Below the pieces are notes generated by a model. It worked only from the letters and a program-made list of their open reading frames with translations, was not told the DNA's origin and did no database searches. 64,000 nucleotides of DNA from Leptobrachium leishanense. Lineage: Eukaryota; Chordata; Amphibia; Anura; Megophryidae. Each line of letters begins with the position of its first letter. Position 1 is the stretch's first letter. Where the stretch lies: NCBI GenBank assembly GCA_009667805.1, contig CM019070.1, forward strand, positions 55,785,735-55,849,734, in the 5' to 3' direction. The position numbers and the translations under genes were made by a program. Below, piece by piece: positions 1 through 11,228 of this stretch.

Positions 1-418
1 CCTCTTTATTATCATTCCCTGGACCTCCTGTGAAAATTTCAGACATTTTCGCTCAGTAGTTTCTTTGCAAACAGCGTTTCATTTTCCCAGATTCATACAA
101 ATGGTTTTTCTAATTTATTCACTGCCTCCTCTACGTCACAGCTGCTTCGGCTCTGTGTGATTCGGCTCCTGTTCGGCTCCTGTTCGGCTCCTGTTCGGCT
201 TCTTCGAAGGTTAATCCAGATGTTTTTGCTTGTTTTCAGCGTGCATTCGGTTAGTTTTCAGTGGGTTTACGGCAGCTTTTCCCTGCAATTCGGGGACCCT
301 GTGCTGTTTGCTGAATACACCGCAGGGTCACCGAAATGCAATCGGCAAAAGGAACTGAATTGAAGAGAACGAAAAGTCACCGAACGTGCGGTGACTTTTC
401 GAATCTCTTTGGATAACT
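1..418 (-). mobile_element. Truncated DNA-transposon copy (GGGGTTATTCAG family)
   Basis: This stretch resembles the reverse complement of the left part of the better preserved element at 38114-38988. Shared blocks include TTATTATCATTC near its start, the CAGACATTTTCGCTCAGTAG block, and a CTGCAATTCGGGGACCCTG block. It ends near 418 in a decayed form of the TCTGAATAACCCC terminus. The window edge cuts its other end. It has no coding content. The similarity was judged by eye and the divergence is considerable, so the superfamily is left open. Confidence 0.5.
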
Positions 419-866
419 CTGCATGTCTCATGATGCTCAGGAAGCCTTAAGGCAAGCAGGACACCTTGGAACATGTAGTACAGAAACATCTGAGGGTCGC
501 AATTACTGCCATAATCTACTGAACTTTGGACTTTGGGGACACCTGAAGGCATGGATGTGGTTATGGGAAAGATCCAAGATCTACATTGTCTCATGGGGGA
601 AAATAGAGAGGCTTATGCTGCCTGTGACCAAAATATTCTATAAATGCAAACAATCGTGTTAAGAAAAATATATGGAGTGTCACGACAGACATATTTAGAA
701 AAATGGACATGGCATATAGATGACTGATGACCTAATACCATCAAATATTAACAGTTCATACTCAGACATCTAGTTTCCATGTAAGCACAGTTGAAGAGGT
801 ATAATATTAGACAGTTTGGCCTAGACAGACTTTTCTCACAAAATCCCAGTAGGAGTTTGACATTGT
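419..866. other. Unassigned intergenic DNA
   Basis: I see no coding region, terminal repeat or tandem array here. The short open frames do not resemble a known protein. Confidence 0.5.
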
Positions 867-1048
867 CAGGTCTATTCAAAGAAAGGTGAAACTCAGGAGA
901 ATGACTGGAGGAGTGAAAATTATTGGTCAAAATAGCCAAATCAGAATAATTCTCCCATTTATCTCACTTTCCAAATCGGCTATTTGGTCTAGATTGTTCT
1001 CTTCTCCTGCCAATTCTTCCGGTTTTCACTTTTCTTTGAATAGACCTG
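867..1048. mobile_element. 182-bp palindromic MITE (CAGGKYTATTCARAG family)
   Basis: The two ends are inverted repeats of about 24 bp starting CAGGTCTATTCAAAGAAA. The right end reads TTTCTTTGAATAGACCTG. The interior is also partly palindromic: AATAGCCAAAT is matched by CGGCTATTTGG. The same interior recurs at 6794-6973 and three times at 44218-45163, so this is a family. It has no ORF and is non-autonomous. No clear target duplication flanks this copy. The superfamily is not certain. Confidence 0.75.
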
Positions 1049-2398
1049 TATTTCTTTTATTCAGGACGATAAATCAATATGAGCAAGAACCAAGACTTTC
1101 CTACTTGGAGTTTATGCTTAATAGGTGGTCCCTGTGGTAAGGCCCAGCTACAAATTACAGGTTACTAATGAGATTTCTACACTCATATCCCCAAGTTAAC
1201 ATAAAATCATTAACCCAATTATTTGTCCAGAAAGGCCTTTATGTATAGATGTCGCTTAAAATAGCTGCATATCCCATAAATATTTTCTACGCTGCTGCAG
1301 CAGTACTATTTAAATTAGAATCGGACAGCGGTAGCACTTTCGTCCTGCAGAGGTGTCATCCAAAATAATGTGCAGAGGTGCAAGTAACACTACCCACTAA
1401 TAGCCCTAATGCAATAAAAAGATATTTATTTAAACCTTAATACATTTTATGTATTGATATTTGTGTGATATTGTCAAGGTCAGACACTCAGCCCAGAAAC
1501 TGCTGTCAGAATAAAGTGGCAATTCTGTCAAACCGGACTACTTAGTATTTTAACCGGTGTCATCCCATGAAACGGTATCCTCCACTGAGTATTATTGTGT
1601 TTATTAAAATAATATGAATACGCTTATTAATGATTTCTGGATCATTATCTGGCAGCTGACCAACAACCAAGCATAAATCATTGAAAGCAAAATGGGACAC
1701 CAAATCCCGAGGGTTTTTAATTGTTGCCAATCATAAACGGCTAGCAACATAGTCTCGCGCTGATTTTCTTGAGCATTAAATGGATTTGATCTAATAATGT
1801 CGGAAATCCATTGAATAAATTATGAAAGTTCTGTCATTGACACGGCACAATAGTAACCTTCATACATAAACCACTTAACCCCATAAAATGCTAAGCCAGT
1901 AATTATTCCTCCAAAGGTATTAGAAATAACATTAACAAAGTTTAACAGTATTACTTTAATGTCTCCTTTTTTTCCTCCCGTTGGAGTTTCAGTAGAAAAA
2001 GTAAGTAATATATTATATGATTTTTCATAAAGACTGTGCTGAAATATAAGTGGAAAGTATTTAAAAAAAGGAATAAATGAAATAAAAGTGCACAATAATA
2101 TATCATAAAATTACCTTAATGTTGAGTTTGACTAAGAAGAAAGCTAAGCAGATTCTATGGTGATGGTGACCTATTAATGATGGGGTGGAACACCTATTAT
2201 TAGAATAAGCTAGGGATATCCATTATGAGATAAAGTTAAATGTAATAGAACATAGTGGTATGATTTAAAGAGGAGGATACAAAACTTTCCCTGCAGAGAA
2301 AATAGAATTTCAGGAGAAGAGGAAAATGCATGCACAGTAAATAAAATCACAGGCTCTAATTAAGAGAACGGAATCAGGACTCAAACATGTACCTTTAT
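1049..2398. other. Unassigned AT-rich intergenic DNA
   Basis: About 1.35 kb with no convincing exon, repeat end or array. The longest open frame (minus strand, 1820-2095) is low-complexity in composition and has no recognisable domain. Confidence 0.5.
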
Positions 2399-2446
2399 TC
2401 AGTGCTGCGTAATGTGTTGGAGCTTAATACACACATAATAATAATG
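2399..2446 (+). repeat. Decayed L2/CR1-type 3' tail
   Basis: The sequence CAGTGCTGCGTAATGTGTTG followed by GAGCTTAATA and an ATAATAATAAT run matches the 3' tail seen better preserved at 3851, 12460 and 31080. Only the tail is present, as expected for a heavily 5'-truncated retroposon or a SINE sharing that tail. Confidence 0.55.
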
Positions 2447-2560
2447 CATGTGATTACATTGTGGTATAAATCACTGTGTAAAACAAGCTAGATAAATTAA
2501 AGGTATACATATAACAGTGTGCTTCAACGAGGACCATTTGATAAGCCAGGCAAATGCTTA

Positions 2561-3247
2561 GGGCTCTATTACATTCTTCGCGCAAAAACGCATTGACGCG
2601 AGGGAAAAAACCCTTTGCGCTGACCGTCAAATTACAACGTTCGCACGTACGATGCGTGTTAACGTTTAACGCGAGTTACCCTGCGAGAGTGAAAGTTTGT
2701 GCGCGCATCCCATACTTAACATTGTGAGCGCAAATGCGTTCGTGCGCTGGTATGCGGATGGTATTCCAATCGATGCACAACTTTTTACGAACGACGTTTG
2801 CGTGCATAATTTTAATGTCTTTGAAAAGCTGGTGGTAACTGCAAATCTGAATGTTCTGGCCGAAACGAAATACAGCACAGTATAGTTACACATTCTACAC
2901 ATACCCAAACAATAAAATTGAGTGGTTGTGCGTGTTTTTTTTATTGCTGCAGCAGATATACTCAGATTGATTTTGACAGGAGCAAAAACTGAACGGGAGA
3001 CAATTGTGGTTCTTAATTCTGATTGGCTGAATCGCGTGAAAAAACAGTCTGCCCACCGATTTCTGCACGCAGCGTTAATTTGCGCTCGTTTTTGAGCGTC
3101 TTTTTTACGCGCAATATTTTCAGACGGATGAAAAAATGCGCTCGGATCGTAATACCTGCGCTAATTTACGCACGTTAACGTTTAACGCTGCGGGCAAAAA
3201 AAATTGCGCTGCGCGTACAAATTTGCGTGGAGAATGTAATAGAGCCC
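2561..3247. mobile_element. 687-bp MITE with 3-bp TSD (GGGCTCTATTACATTC family)
   Basis: The ends are inverted: GGGCTCTATTACATTCTTCG on the left and GAATGTAATAGAGCCC on the right. Both sides carry the trinucleotide TTA (2558-2560 and 3248-3250), a 3-bp target duplication. Long internal parts are also inverted, with many CG and GCGC words. A 3-bp AT-rich duplication fits PIF/Harbinger-type transposition, but no transposase is present here, so the superfamily is inference. A relative lies at 34442-35184. The interior ORFs are shadows of the palindrome. Confidence 0.85.
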
Positions 3248-3250
3248 TTA

Positions 3251-4528
3251 GTGTGCTGTAACAACCATGGACAATTTCCAGTGGAGACTCATCCATAGGG
3301 GCACTTGAGGTAGCGTCCTATCATTTTAATGCAATAAAAAATGTAAAAAAATGAAAGTATATGATTTTATATGTTGTTTTTTTGTGTAATTTTCCATGCC
3401 CCCGATTGATAAAATGTGTTATGGCCCTTCCAGCAGCTTCCTTTTATCCTCAACTGTTGCTAGACAGAGTAAAAATAAAGATACTCTGGTCATTTGTCTT
3501 GGACACCGTCCAGAAATCCGATAAGGACTCTATGAGGGGTCCTAAGAACTACAGAGCTGACCATCTCAGTCCCAACACCGGCTATCTGTCATGATTCAAC
3601 AAATCATGGTAAGATCGTCTATCCAGAACCATGTTTCACCCACACCTGCTCTAGGTTCCCAAACCTATCAGGAGCCTCGGCACCTGCCCAAACCACTTGA
3701 AGGGTCCACTGAATTTGTGAATAACACACAACAGAAACAAAATATTCATCAGAAAGCTACTATATGAGAAAACAATGGGACGACTGGTTACAACCATCAA
3801 TTGTTAGGAATGACGTTCAAGTATATGCAGGTGGGAAATATCACTGGTTATAAAGCGCTGCGGAATATGCTGGCGCTTTATAAATAAAGAATAATAATAA
3901 TAATAATGGCTACAATTAATTAAAGATTTATAACCTTGGCCTAAACTCTGACAATCCCTTGTCAATTCATTGCAGATAACATCCTCCACCCCCTCTTAAG
4001 ATTTAAGCTAAATGCGGACATAGCTGAACATGCTTATGACTGTGAACGTTAATTATGAGGGCGCTCCTTTAAATAATGCTCTCGCAAATGTAGCTTGTGG
4101 TTTTGTAGCCGATAACAATAGCTTTTGATGCAACAACAATTGCTCGTGATTGGTATTTTGCCAATATGCTCTTACGTTCTGTGTCATATCCATTATATAC
4201 TGTCGTGGAGGTAATGAGTTACCATTAATATTCTGTAGACAATATAAAAAGCGGTATGTTATTGTGTACGCGCTAATGAGAAGATTGCGTGGAGCTTGAG
4301 AACAGCTGATACACCCATATCTATCAAGTGCGTAATTGTATTGAATATGTCCGACTAAGATCTCCTTTTCTTGTTATGTTATATTTGTTTTGCTGTAGCT
4401 GCACAACATAATAGACTATTACTAATAAATAAATCAGAGGACTTTCTGTATCTGATGTCCTCTGTATATGTTTGTTGGCATTCAGAGATATACTTGTACA
4501 TCTGTATAGGAGAGAAATGAAAGACTAA
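3251..4528. other. Intergenic DNA, mostly unassigned
   Basis: It holds a short L2-type tail at 3851-3907. Otherwise I see no supported gene or repeat end. Confidence 0.5.
3851..3907 (+). repeat. L2/CR1-type 3' tail
   Basis: TAAAGCGCTGCGGAATATGC is followed by TGGCGCTTTATAAATAAAGA and an (AAT)n run. This is the tail of the same retroposon family as at 12347-12505 and 31000-31136. No coding part is attached. Confidence 0.7.
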
Positions 4529-4682
4529 GGCCCCGTTCACATTGTGCGATTTGAAAATCGCACGTTTTTCCCGCGCGATTTTCATATTCGTGACGTTGCG
4601 TGACACCGTCGCTACATAAAGCGATATTGCGGCGATTTTGCGGCAAAATCCACGCCATAAATCGCACAGTGTGAACGGAGCC
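4529..4682. mobile_element. 154-bp MITE with 3-bp TSD
   Basis: The ends are GGCCCCGTTCACATTGTGCG and the inverted CGCACAGTGTGAACGGAGCC. The trinucleotide TAA flanks both sides (4526-4528 and 4683-4685). The middle is also foldback, with a GCGATTTTCA/AAATCGC pattern. It is a short non-autonomous DNA element; the 3-bp duplication suggests a Harbinger-like source. Confidence 0.85.
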
Positions 4683-4717
4683 TAATAGACAGCTCCTTTT
4701 GTCATTAGCTCTAGTTA

Positions 4718-5144
4718 GGCTGGGGTCAGACCAGCGCACTTTTAACGTGCGTTCTGGCGCACATAATTACGGCCGCACTAGCAGCAGATGACGGGCAATG
4801 ACGGCCAATATACGATGTACGGCCGCACAAAAGTCCGGCCATGCAACACAAGTGGAATTTGAACGCATTTTTTTGAGAACGCTGAACCGCTAGTACTGAC
4901 GTACTGAGTGCGCAGCTGCGGCATAGCGGCGTGTTTGCGTGATTAGGAGATGTCAGACACTGCTAATGTCCAGCCTACATAACGTCCAGACGCAAAAAGA
5001 GTTTTATTGACGATCCGTACAAAATCACGCCCGAAAATGCGCGTCGTCTGACCGTTTTTGCGCATTCCGTGAAAAAATACGTCAATGCGTTCAGACGCAC
5101 TTTTTCACGTTCGCGGGGAAAAATGCTTTCGTCTGACACTAGAC
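4718..5144. mobile_element. 427-bp MITE with TTA TSD (GGCTAGGGTCAGAC family)
   Basis: The left end is GGCTGGGGTCAGACCAGCGC and the right end is CGTCTGACACTAGAC, with TTA on both sides (4715-4717, 5145-5147). The interior is rich in ACG/CGT words and partly palindromic. It belongs with the copies at 22066, 22803 and 44478 and the truncated one at 45490. No ORF of its own is credible. Confidence 0.85.
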
Positions 5145-5147
5145 TTA

Positions 5148-6431
5148 GAGTTACTTTTTCAAGCTCAATTTATTAAAAAAATTTACACCCCCATAAAACA
5201 GTGGAGTGCATAAAATCAGAAGTTGATTATGATGTCCCACTGTATTCTCGGTCAGACATACCTTATTACTACCTCATCATATATTAATTTGTTACCTGTG
5301 AAGCTCCAACGTGTTTAATACAGGCTCACCACAATTTCTGAGATTTGTGAGGACAACTCGCAATTGGTGATTCATTTGAAGCAGGATTGCTTGGGAATGG
5401 GGTTTCTTTGGGGGGGGGGCAGAGTTCCTATTTGGCCCACAGCAGGACTCAAGTGCTAAAAAAAGAAGTGTGGGAACTCACCAAAATTTCACTTATCCAA
5501 TTAGCAATTATTATCTCGCTATTAACACAATCACACACTCAAATCAGATATATTTATGTATATATGTGGATTTTAGCAAAAATATGTGATGAAGCCTACA
5601 TTTATTGTGACTTAACATGGAAAGATATGATTGAATGCCTGAATACAAGCTTTATAATTCATGCAACCAATGGGAACTGAGTTCCCTCGGCAACAATAGC
5701 GGAGGAAATTTGTTCCCACGCATTCCCGTCGACTTGACCCCTGGCCCACACGTTGTAAAGCTTATGATATGTTGTCTCTGCTCTGCAACACAATAGAACC
5801 TTTTCAGAAGACTTTATTAAATACGCCACTTCCTTATATTCATAAACAATTTTCCAAAATTTGAGGGTGTTAACAGGACTTGTTGCAGTGCGAATGGCAT
5901 CCCCACTAACATTGCTTAGGGAATGTTATTTTCAAATTCCTACTATAGTCAACTGCCTCCTGGTAATTCTATTCATGACACAAACCTTGGCGTTATGTCA
6001 AAAATGTCTTTCTCAATCTATATATGTATGTTGAGCACACCTCAACAGGAATTCCAAAACCTTGAAATAGTCCATCAGTGGTCATTACATTTTTGCCAGG
6101 CCGTCCTCAGTTTTTTTTAATGTCTTTGACACCTTTCTTGGTTAGGTTTATTGGCAAATAGCACATCCTTCCAGACTTCATGTACTTACTCAGTAGCTCA
6201 GCATTTGCAAGGACGTCTCCCAGTGTGAAATCAACAACTGCTCGCGTTTGCGATACTTCTAGCTACAAAGTCTTCTGTAAATGGATGAGTAAAAGGTGGT
6301 TAACTGGAATAAAACTACATAGACGACACTTCAGTCTTAGAATGTCCTAACGTGTTTAAGGGGCTGTGTAGACGAAACATTAAAAAGAATGAGAAATTGA
6401 AATGAAATTACTGTATGAACCTCTTAGACTA
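5148..6431. other. Unassigned intergenic DNA
   Basis: I see no supported gene or element end in this stretch. The open frames at 5387-5680 and 5923-6120 lack any recognisable domain and are probably chance. Confidence 0.5.
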
Positions 6432-6793
6432 TACAACCTCAGTGGCGTCACTAGGGTTGGTGTCACCCGGTGCGGTAACTCATGGTGTCACCCCCCCCCC
6501 CGAGTTTTACGTTTATTTTTTTAAACTACTCTTACTCATAAAACAGTACTCCCATATAACACTGAATGCTCATAATACACGGCACACATTACTGTGAGGT
6601 TTATTGCTGTGCAGCTCTCTCATATACTCACACACAAATTTTGGTGAACTGCCAGCAAGTACGGTGCCTGTTCGACGGCAGTGAAAGTCCCCATAGAGAA
6701 GTAATGGTAAATCTGTTCAGAGACATCGAACAGCAGAGAAATGTCCTGATGTTCAGTGGTTTCATTAGACAGGTTTATTCAGGCGAACACCAT

Positions 6794-6973
6794 CAGGGCT
6801 ATTCAGAGAGTGGTGAAAACCTTGAGAATTGGCAGGAGAATGAACAATCTAGACCAAATAGCCAATTTGGAAAGCGAGATAAATGGGAGAATTTTTCTGG
6901 TTTGACTATTTTGCCCTAGAATTTTCAATTCTACAGTCATTCTCAAGGTTTTCACCCTTCTCTGAATATCCTG
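6794..6973. mobile_element. 180-bp palindromic MITE with CAT TSD
   Basis: It has inverted ends CAGGGCTATTCAGAGAG and CTTCTCTGAATATCCTG, flanked by CAT on both sides (6791-6793 and 6974-6976). The interior matches the MITE at 867-1048 and the units at 44218-45163. It has no coding content. Confidence 0.75.
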
Positions 6974-7061
6974 CATAGGTTTCAATGTTAAAAATATTCC
7001 CGTTTTTACCCAATATCTAATAAAACGTTTATTTCATTAATCTGTAGTAAACAGTCTCTTT

Positions 7062-7570
7062 TAGGGATGTGCATTTCGTTTCAGACCGATTCTTTTTTTC
7101 ACGAATCGGGCCGATTCGATGATTCGGATTCGGAAGATTTTCCGAATCGGATCCGATCCGAAATCGTCTGAAACGAAACGATTTCCGATCCGAAACGAAA
7201 AAATTTCGGAATCGGAAATCATTTTCGTTCAATTCATAATTTTGGTTCCACTTCGTTAATTTTCAAAAATGCTTAAAAGATCCTAAAAATATCTCTAAAT
7301 AACGAGACTCTTTACTACAGAATATAATAATAATAAACGGTTTATTAGATATTGAATTAAAACGGGAATATTTTTAACATTGAAGTCTATGGGGCAAAAC
7401 ATTTCCCACACCGAATACACGAAAATGTCTGAAATCACGAAAAAAAGTCGATACGAAAAACGAGCCGAAACGAACCGAAACGGAAATCGGCCAAAATGAC
7501 CCGAAATGAAAATTGTCAAATTACGAATGAAACGAGCCTGAAACAAAAAAAAAATTGGTGCACATCCCTA
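7062..7570. mobile_element. 509-bp non-autonomous hAT element (TAGGGATGTGCA)
   Basis: The ends are TAGGGATGTGCA and TGCACATCCCTA, with the exact 8-bp duplication GTCTCTTT at 7054-7061 and 7571-7578. The subterminal regions are dominated by the words CGAAACG, GATTCGG and CCGAATCGG in opposite orientations. There is no transposase. The related element at 11586-12338 has the same type of ends and its own 8-bp duplication. The interior (about 7290-7380) shares a block with 38640 and 42730. Confidence 0.92.
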
Positions 7571-7971
7571 GTCTCTTTATTTGTTGATTTTTTTTTTCTT
7601 GGTATCTATTAGGCATTTTTCAAAATAAAAATCAATTTTTTTTTCTTTCTAATAGGGTTTTTTTTCTGTAACAGCCCTTTTTATTATCATTCATAGGATC
7701 TTATATGTTAATTCCAGACATTTTCGTTCAGTAGTTTTTTTGAAAACAGCGGGGGATGGGTTCGTGGTGGCATTCAGTGGCTGATTCCCTGCACTTCAGG
7801 GACCCTGAGGTGAATTCACCAGGGAAAATTGATTCCCTGAAGAGCAGGGAACAACCGAACACTGAAATGTCTGCGTCATTTCAGTTCTCTGTAAATATCT
7901 CCTTTAGTGGTGTTTTTTTTGCTGCCCCTGGAAAGTGCCAGCCTAGGCCTTGCCTACCCAGGACATACTTG

Positions 7972-8916
7972 TGTAGCGCTGCTTTGAAAAGACTGTGTTC
8001 TGCTGCATTTACTTATATTGGCCACCAGAGGGAGACAGCGCATTGTAAAGTATACTGGACACAATGGGACTACGTTTTCCATCATGCTTTGCGGTGGATA
8101 CAGGAAGTGAGTGGGACAGAGAGCGAAGGACATCCGCAGCCTCCGTCGAGGGAGAGCCAGTGTGAGCCGAGTGACGAAAGGTGGAGGACGCACGTGAGAC
8201 TGCCAGAGATTAGGACCAGGCCGGAGAGCAGGAGCTGCCTTGCGGGCGCTGATAATCAGAGACAGTGCTGGCGGAGATCTATCCACACATCGCTTAGAGG
8301 TTTTTGCGCAGACACAATGTTCCAGTTTGGACCCCGAGTTAGACCGCGATGATCCACTGGGAGTGCAGGCGGTAGGCCGTAATTCTCGTTACCGAAATCG
8401 GACAAGCAGGAGAAGCGGATCCGGTGGCACAGAGTTCCAGTATAACCAAGCGGAGAGAGATCCTTGATCGGACAGCGGAACAGATTGTCTGGCGGATGGG
8501 TGAGAGGCCTTCCAGGCCACAGTCAAAGTTTAAACCAAGCACGCTGCAGTATTGTTTAAATCTACAGGGCCCCAACGTGACTAGTAGAAGATTTGCTAAA
8601 TCCATTCACTGGCCAGTTGAATATAGTACCCGGGTACCTGAGAACACACACACACACCTTTTTGGGACACTACTCTTATGGGACTTACACTTCAGAGACA
8701 AAGGGGTTAATCTTTCATTTTTGCCGCCGCGTGTTTCCCGCATTACGAAAATCCTGTCGTTCCTATACCGTAATTGTATTATATGTGTCACTTTATTGGG
8801 ATCAGTAAAGTATATAATTTAGAAAATCCACAACAGTGCTGGTGTATATTTATTCCCTAGTGCGGAGAGACTAACCCGAGGTTTATTCAGCAGCTCCTCC
8901 GGGAGTGAGCGCTACA
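7972..8916 (+). mobile_element. Solo LTR of an LTR retrotransposon, 945 bp
   Basis: The segment starts TGTAGCGCTGC and ends GAGCGCTACA, the usual TG...CA LTR ends within a 9-bp inverted repeat (TGTAGCGCT/AGCGCTACA). The 4-bp sequence CTTG flanks it at 7968-7971 and 8917-8920, as expected for integrase-made duplications. No internal gag-pol region lies on either side, so this is a solo LTR left by recombination between two LTRs. The plus orientation is a guess from an AGTAAA poly-A-like signal in the 3' half. A Gypsy-type origin is likely but cannot be shown without the internal region. Confidence 0.82.
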
Positions 8917-9106
8917 CTTGAAAATGAGAGAATTCTCCATGTATCCTTCCTGGTAAAATAGTTTTGTGTAAAAAAAATAATAATATTTTTTAAGGGTGTC
9001 ACCCTAGGGGGTGGTGTCACTCGGTTCGGGCTGCAACCCCCGCCCCCACCTAGCGACGCCAGTGTACAACCTCATGTATTGATGTGTTTAATTGAGCAAA
9101 CACAAT

Positions 9107-9856
9107 GGGCCATATTACATTCCTAACGCTAACGTTATCGTTCACCTGTGTGAGCATTAACGTTAGCCTTGATTGTCCTAGCGCGGGCGTACCATATTAC
9201 AATCAGAGCGCTAACGGGTTAAAAAACCCATCAGCGATTCGAATCTTGCGCTTTTCAGCCGTGAGGTTACTGTACTTTGCGCTCCCTATGCCTAACATGG
9301 GGAGCGCAAAGTGTTAATTAGTGTTAGGATTACAAAGTCCTAATGGTAATTACCGTCTTGCTGCGGTTAACTGAAAAGTTACCCACAGCCAAGACCTGGT
9401 GCTAACTGATTTGGCTTCTGCGGAATCAGTCAGCACCAGCTGAAACCCTCCCCCCAAAAAAATCACATACTCACCTCCCATCCTGTGGTGAAAACGGCAG
9501 CTCCATCCACCTCTTCTTGCCGCCGGGAGCAGAGAGAGACTGTGGGGAAAAGTCCCTCAGTCTCCCTCGGCGAATCACTATGCCGAACTGCCGGATCTCG
9601 CAAGGTGAGATCCTGCAGGTCATGTGACCGGCATCAGAAGCCTTGAGTCCTATGGACTCCATGGAGAGGATGCTCGTGGCGGCGCTATGCACCACCGCGA
9701 GCATCCTGAGGCTTAGCACCATGTTACGGGGCAGGCTGCTGGATTAGCGCCTGCACCGTAATATCACGCTAAAACGGGAACGCTAAGGAGAAACCTGCAG
9801 GCACAGGTTTTTCTCCTTAGCATCCCTGTTTTAGCGTCATGATTGTAATAGTGCCC
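9107..9856. mobile_element. 750-bp MITE with AAT TSD
   Basis: The ends GGGCCATATTACATTCCTAA and GATTGTAATAGTGCCC are inverted repeats flanked by AAT (9104-9106 and 9857-9859). The interior carries paired blocks such as CTAACGTTA and GCGCTAACGGG. A closely related element at 34263-35683 shares the middle blocks TCTTGCGCTTTTCAGC and GGGGAGCGCAAAGTGTTAAT. It is non-coding. Confidence 0.85.
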
Positions 9857-9859
9857 AAT

Positions 9860-10313
9860 GTGTCTTATTTGATTGATTTTTTTTTTTCATTGACCTAGAC
9901 TCAATATGTTGTAAAATGGCAAAGCAAACTGCTTATTGTTTATTTTGTGTAGGAGAGTGGAGCGCCCACTGGAATTTGTGCACACAATCCGCTCACTAAA
10001 CGTTGTGTGTCGAGGTTCCTCTAACAACCTTAAACAATAAACATAAAGAAAGCAACGTAGCTCCAGTGAACATAGCCCATCGGATTTGCAAATCGTATGC
10101 ACTACATGTCCATATATACAATATTCTTTTTTCAAGAGTTCGTCTCCTTTAGGAAATATTTAGAAAAACTGCAGAAAAAAGAAGAGACCAGGATTGCGCA
10201 GTATATAGTTCCAATTTTTTTTCTCAATATAGCACACAAGCATCCAACTCACATTTGCATGAGCCCACACCTGGCTCTAGGGTTGATCACTTTATGGGAC
10301 TTTAATTGTTTTA
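9860..10313. other. Unassigned intergenic DNA
   Basis: I see no supported gene or element. A GGAGCGCCC word near 9960 hints at retroelement material, but I cannot support an assignment. Confidence 0.45.
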
Positions 10314-10316
10314 GGT

Positions 10317-10502
10317 GCCCATTAACCCCTTTTGGGATCCTGTAGACTCCAACAAGGTTCCCAGGCCGGACGTGCAGCAGCAGAGAAACAAACGAGGAAC
10401 CGGAACAGACCCTGTTCTGGTTCCTTGTTTTGTTTCTCCGCTGCTGCACGTCCGGCCGGGGAACCTTGATAGTCTACAGGATCCCAAAAGGGGTTAATGG
10501 GC
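10317..10502. repeat. Long near-perfect hairpin (about 91-bp arms)
   Basis: The arms GCCCATTAACCCCTTTTGGG ... and ... CCCAAAAGGGGTTAATGGGC pair along almost the whole 186 bp, through GGATCCTGTAGACT, GGCCGGACGTGCAGCAGC and GGAACCGGAACAG, leaving a loop of only a few bases. It looks like a foldback MITE with GC-rich arms. No clear target duplication is visible. Confidence 0.85.
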
Positions 10503-11228
10503 GCGTGGAACAGAAAATGTAAGTCTTTGAAATAAAGAAGCTATACAATGGTCAGGGGGAGGTGTAACAATGTTACTCAGGAAATGTACTTTGCACTTTT
10601 CAAACATTTTAAGTGCATTTTGAAAATAACTACTTATTTAAGTTGAGAGAACCATTTTGTTCTCTTGAGTAGATGATAATTGTTATTCTCAGCAGATGAT
10701 GTGAATTGTAATAGTTTTGAGTATAATGGTAAAGTCATACATCAAATGAATCCCCGTAGCATTAAAAGAATTAATTTAATTTTAACGGAACTATCTAGCA
10801 TATGTGCCGCACTTATCTCTACATACTTAAGGTCCACGGGTGAAAAAAAAGCATACGTGAACAATTGCATTATCTTCCAATGAATGCCCTTTAATGACAA
10901 TGTCAGTACTATTTCATGTGCATTCAATTATTCAGATTCCAATCACTGTACAATAGAGATAAACTAAAGTAATAATATATGGATTATAATGAACACTTTA
11001 TTTTCATTGCATCCAATTCTCTCTTTGTTGAATTTAATTCTTTGAAGTGCAACAACACATGAGAACAAAGGAAAGAGAACTGGGGCTCCTGTACCAATTA
11101 AAGGTTGTTCAAATTGTTCAGCACTTACATATTAAGAAAAATGCTTGGGGGAAGATTGTTTTCAATACAAATAGATCAGGGATAGAACATTATGTGGTCT
11201 GGTGAGAAGAGGAAATGGTGAGGCTAAT
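10503..11228. other. Unassigned AT-rich intergenic DNA
   Basis: I see no supported gene or element end. The region is AT-rich with long unique-looking stretches. Confidence 0.45.

Larger units (their letters stand above)
6640..7890 (-). mobile_element. Second copy of the GGGGTTATTCAG-family element, interrupted
   Basis: Read on the minus strand it follows the element at 38114-38988. It shares the CTGCCAGCAAGTACGGTGCC block (seen here on the plus strand), the TTTATTAGATATTG and AATATTTTTAACATTGAAG region, the TTATTATCATTCATAGGATC block and the CCCTGCACTTCAGGGACCC region. It is interrupted by a 180-bp MITE at 6794-6973 and a hAT MITE at 7062-7570. Its own ends are not clean, so the boundaries are approximate. 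Confidence 0.6.
6440..9064. mobile_element. hAT-type element, 2.6 kb with nested insertions
   Basis: The left end is CAGTGGCGTCACTAGG and the right end, read inverted, is CACTGGCGTCGCTAGG. The 8-bp sequence TACAACCT flanks it exactly at 6432-6439 and 9065-9072. An 8-bp duplication with CA-TG-type ends is diagnostic of hAT transposition. Both subterminal regions carry GGTGTCACYC blocks. The interior contains no transposase. Most of the length is later insertions: an element at about 6640-7890, which holds MITEs at 6794 and 7062, and a solo LTR at 7972-8916. The original element was therefore probably only a few hundred bases. Confidence 0.88.

Noticed and set aside
7756..8352. 198-codon plus-strand ORF
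   Set aside because: It crosses the boundary into the solo LTR at 7972 and has no domain; it is chance coding across two elements.
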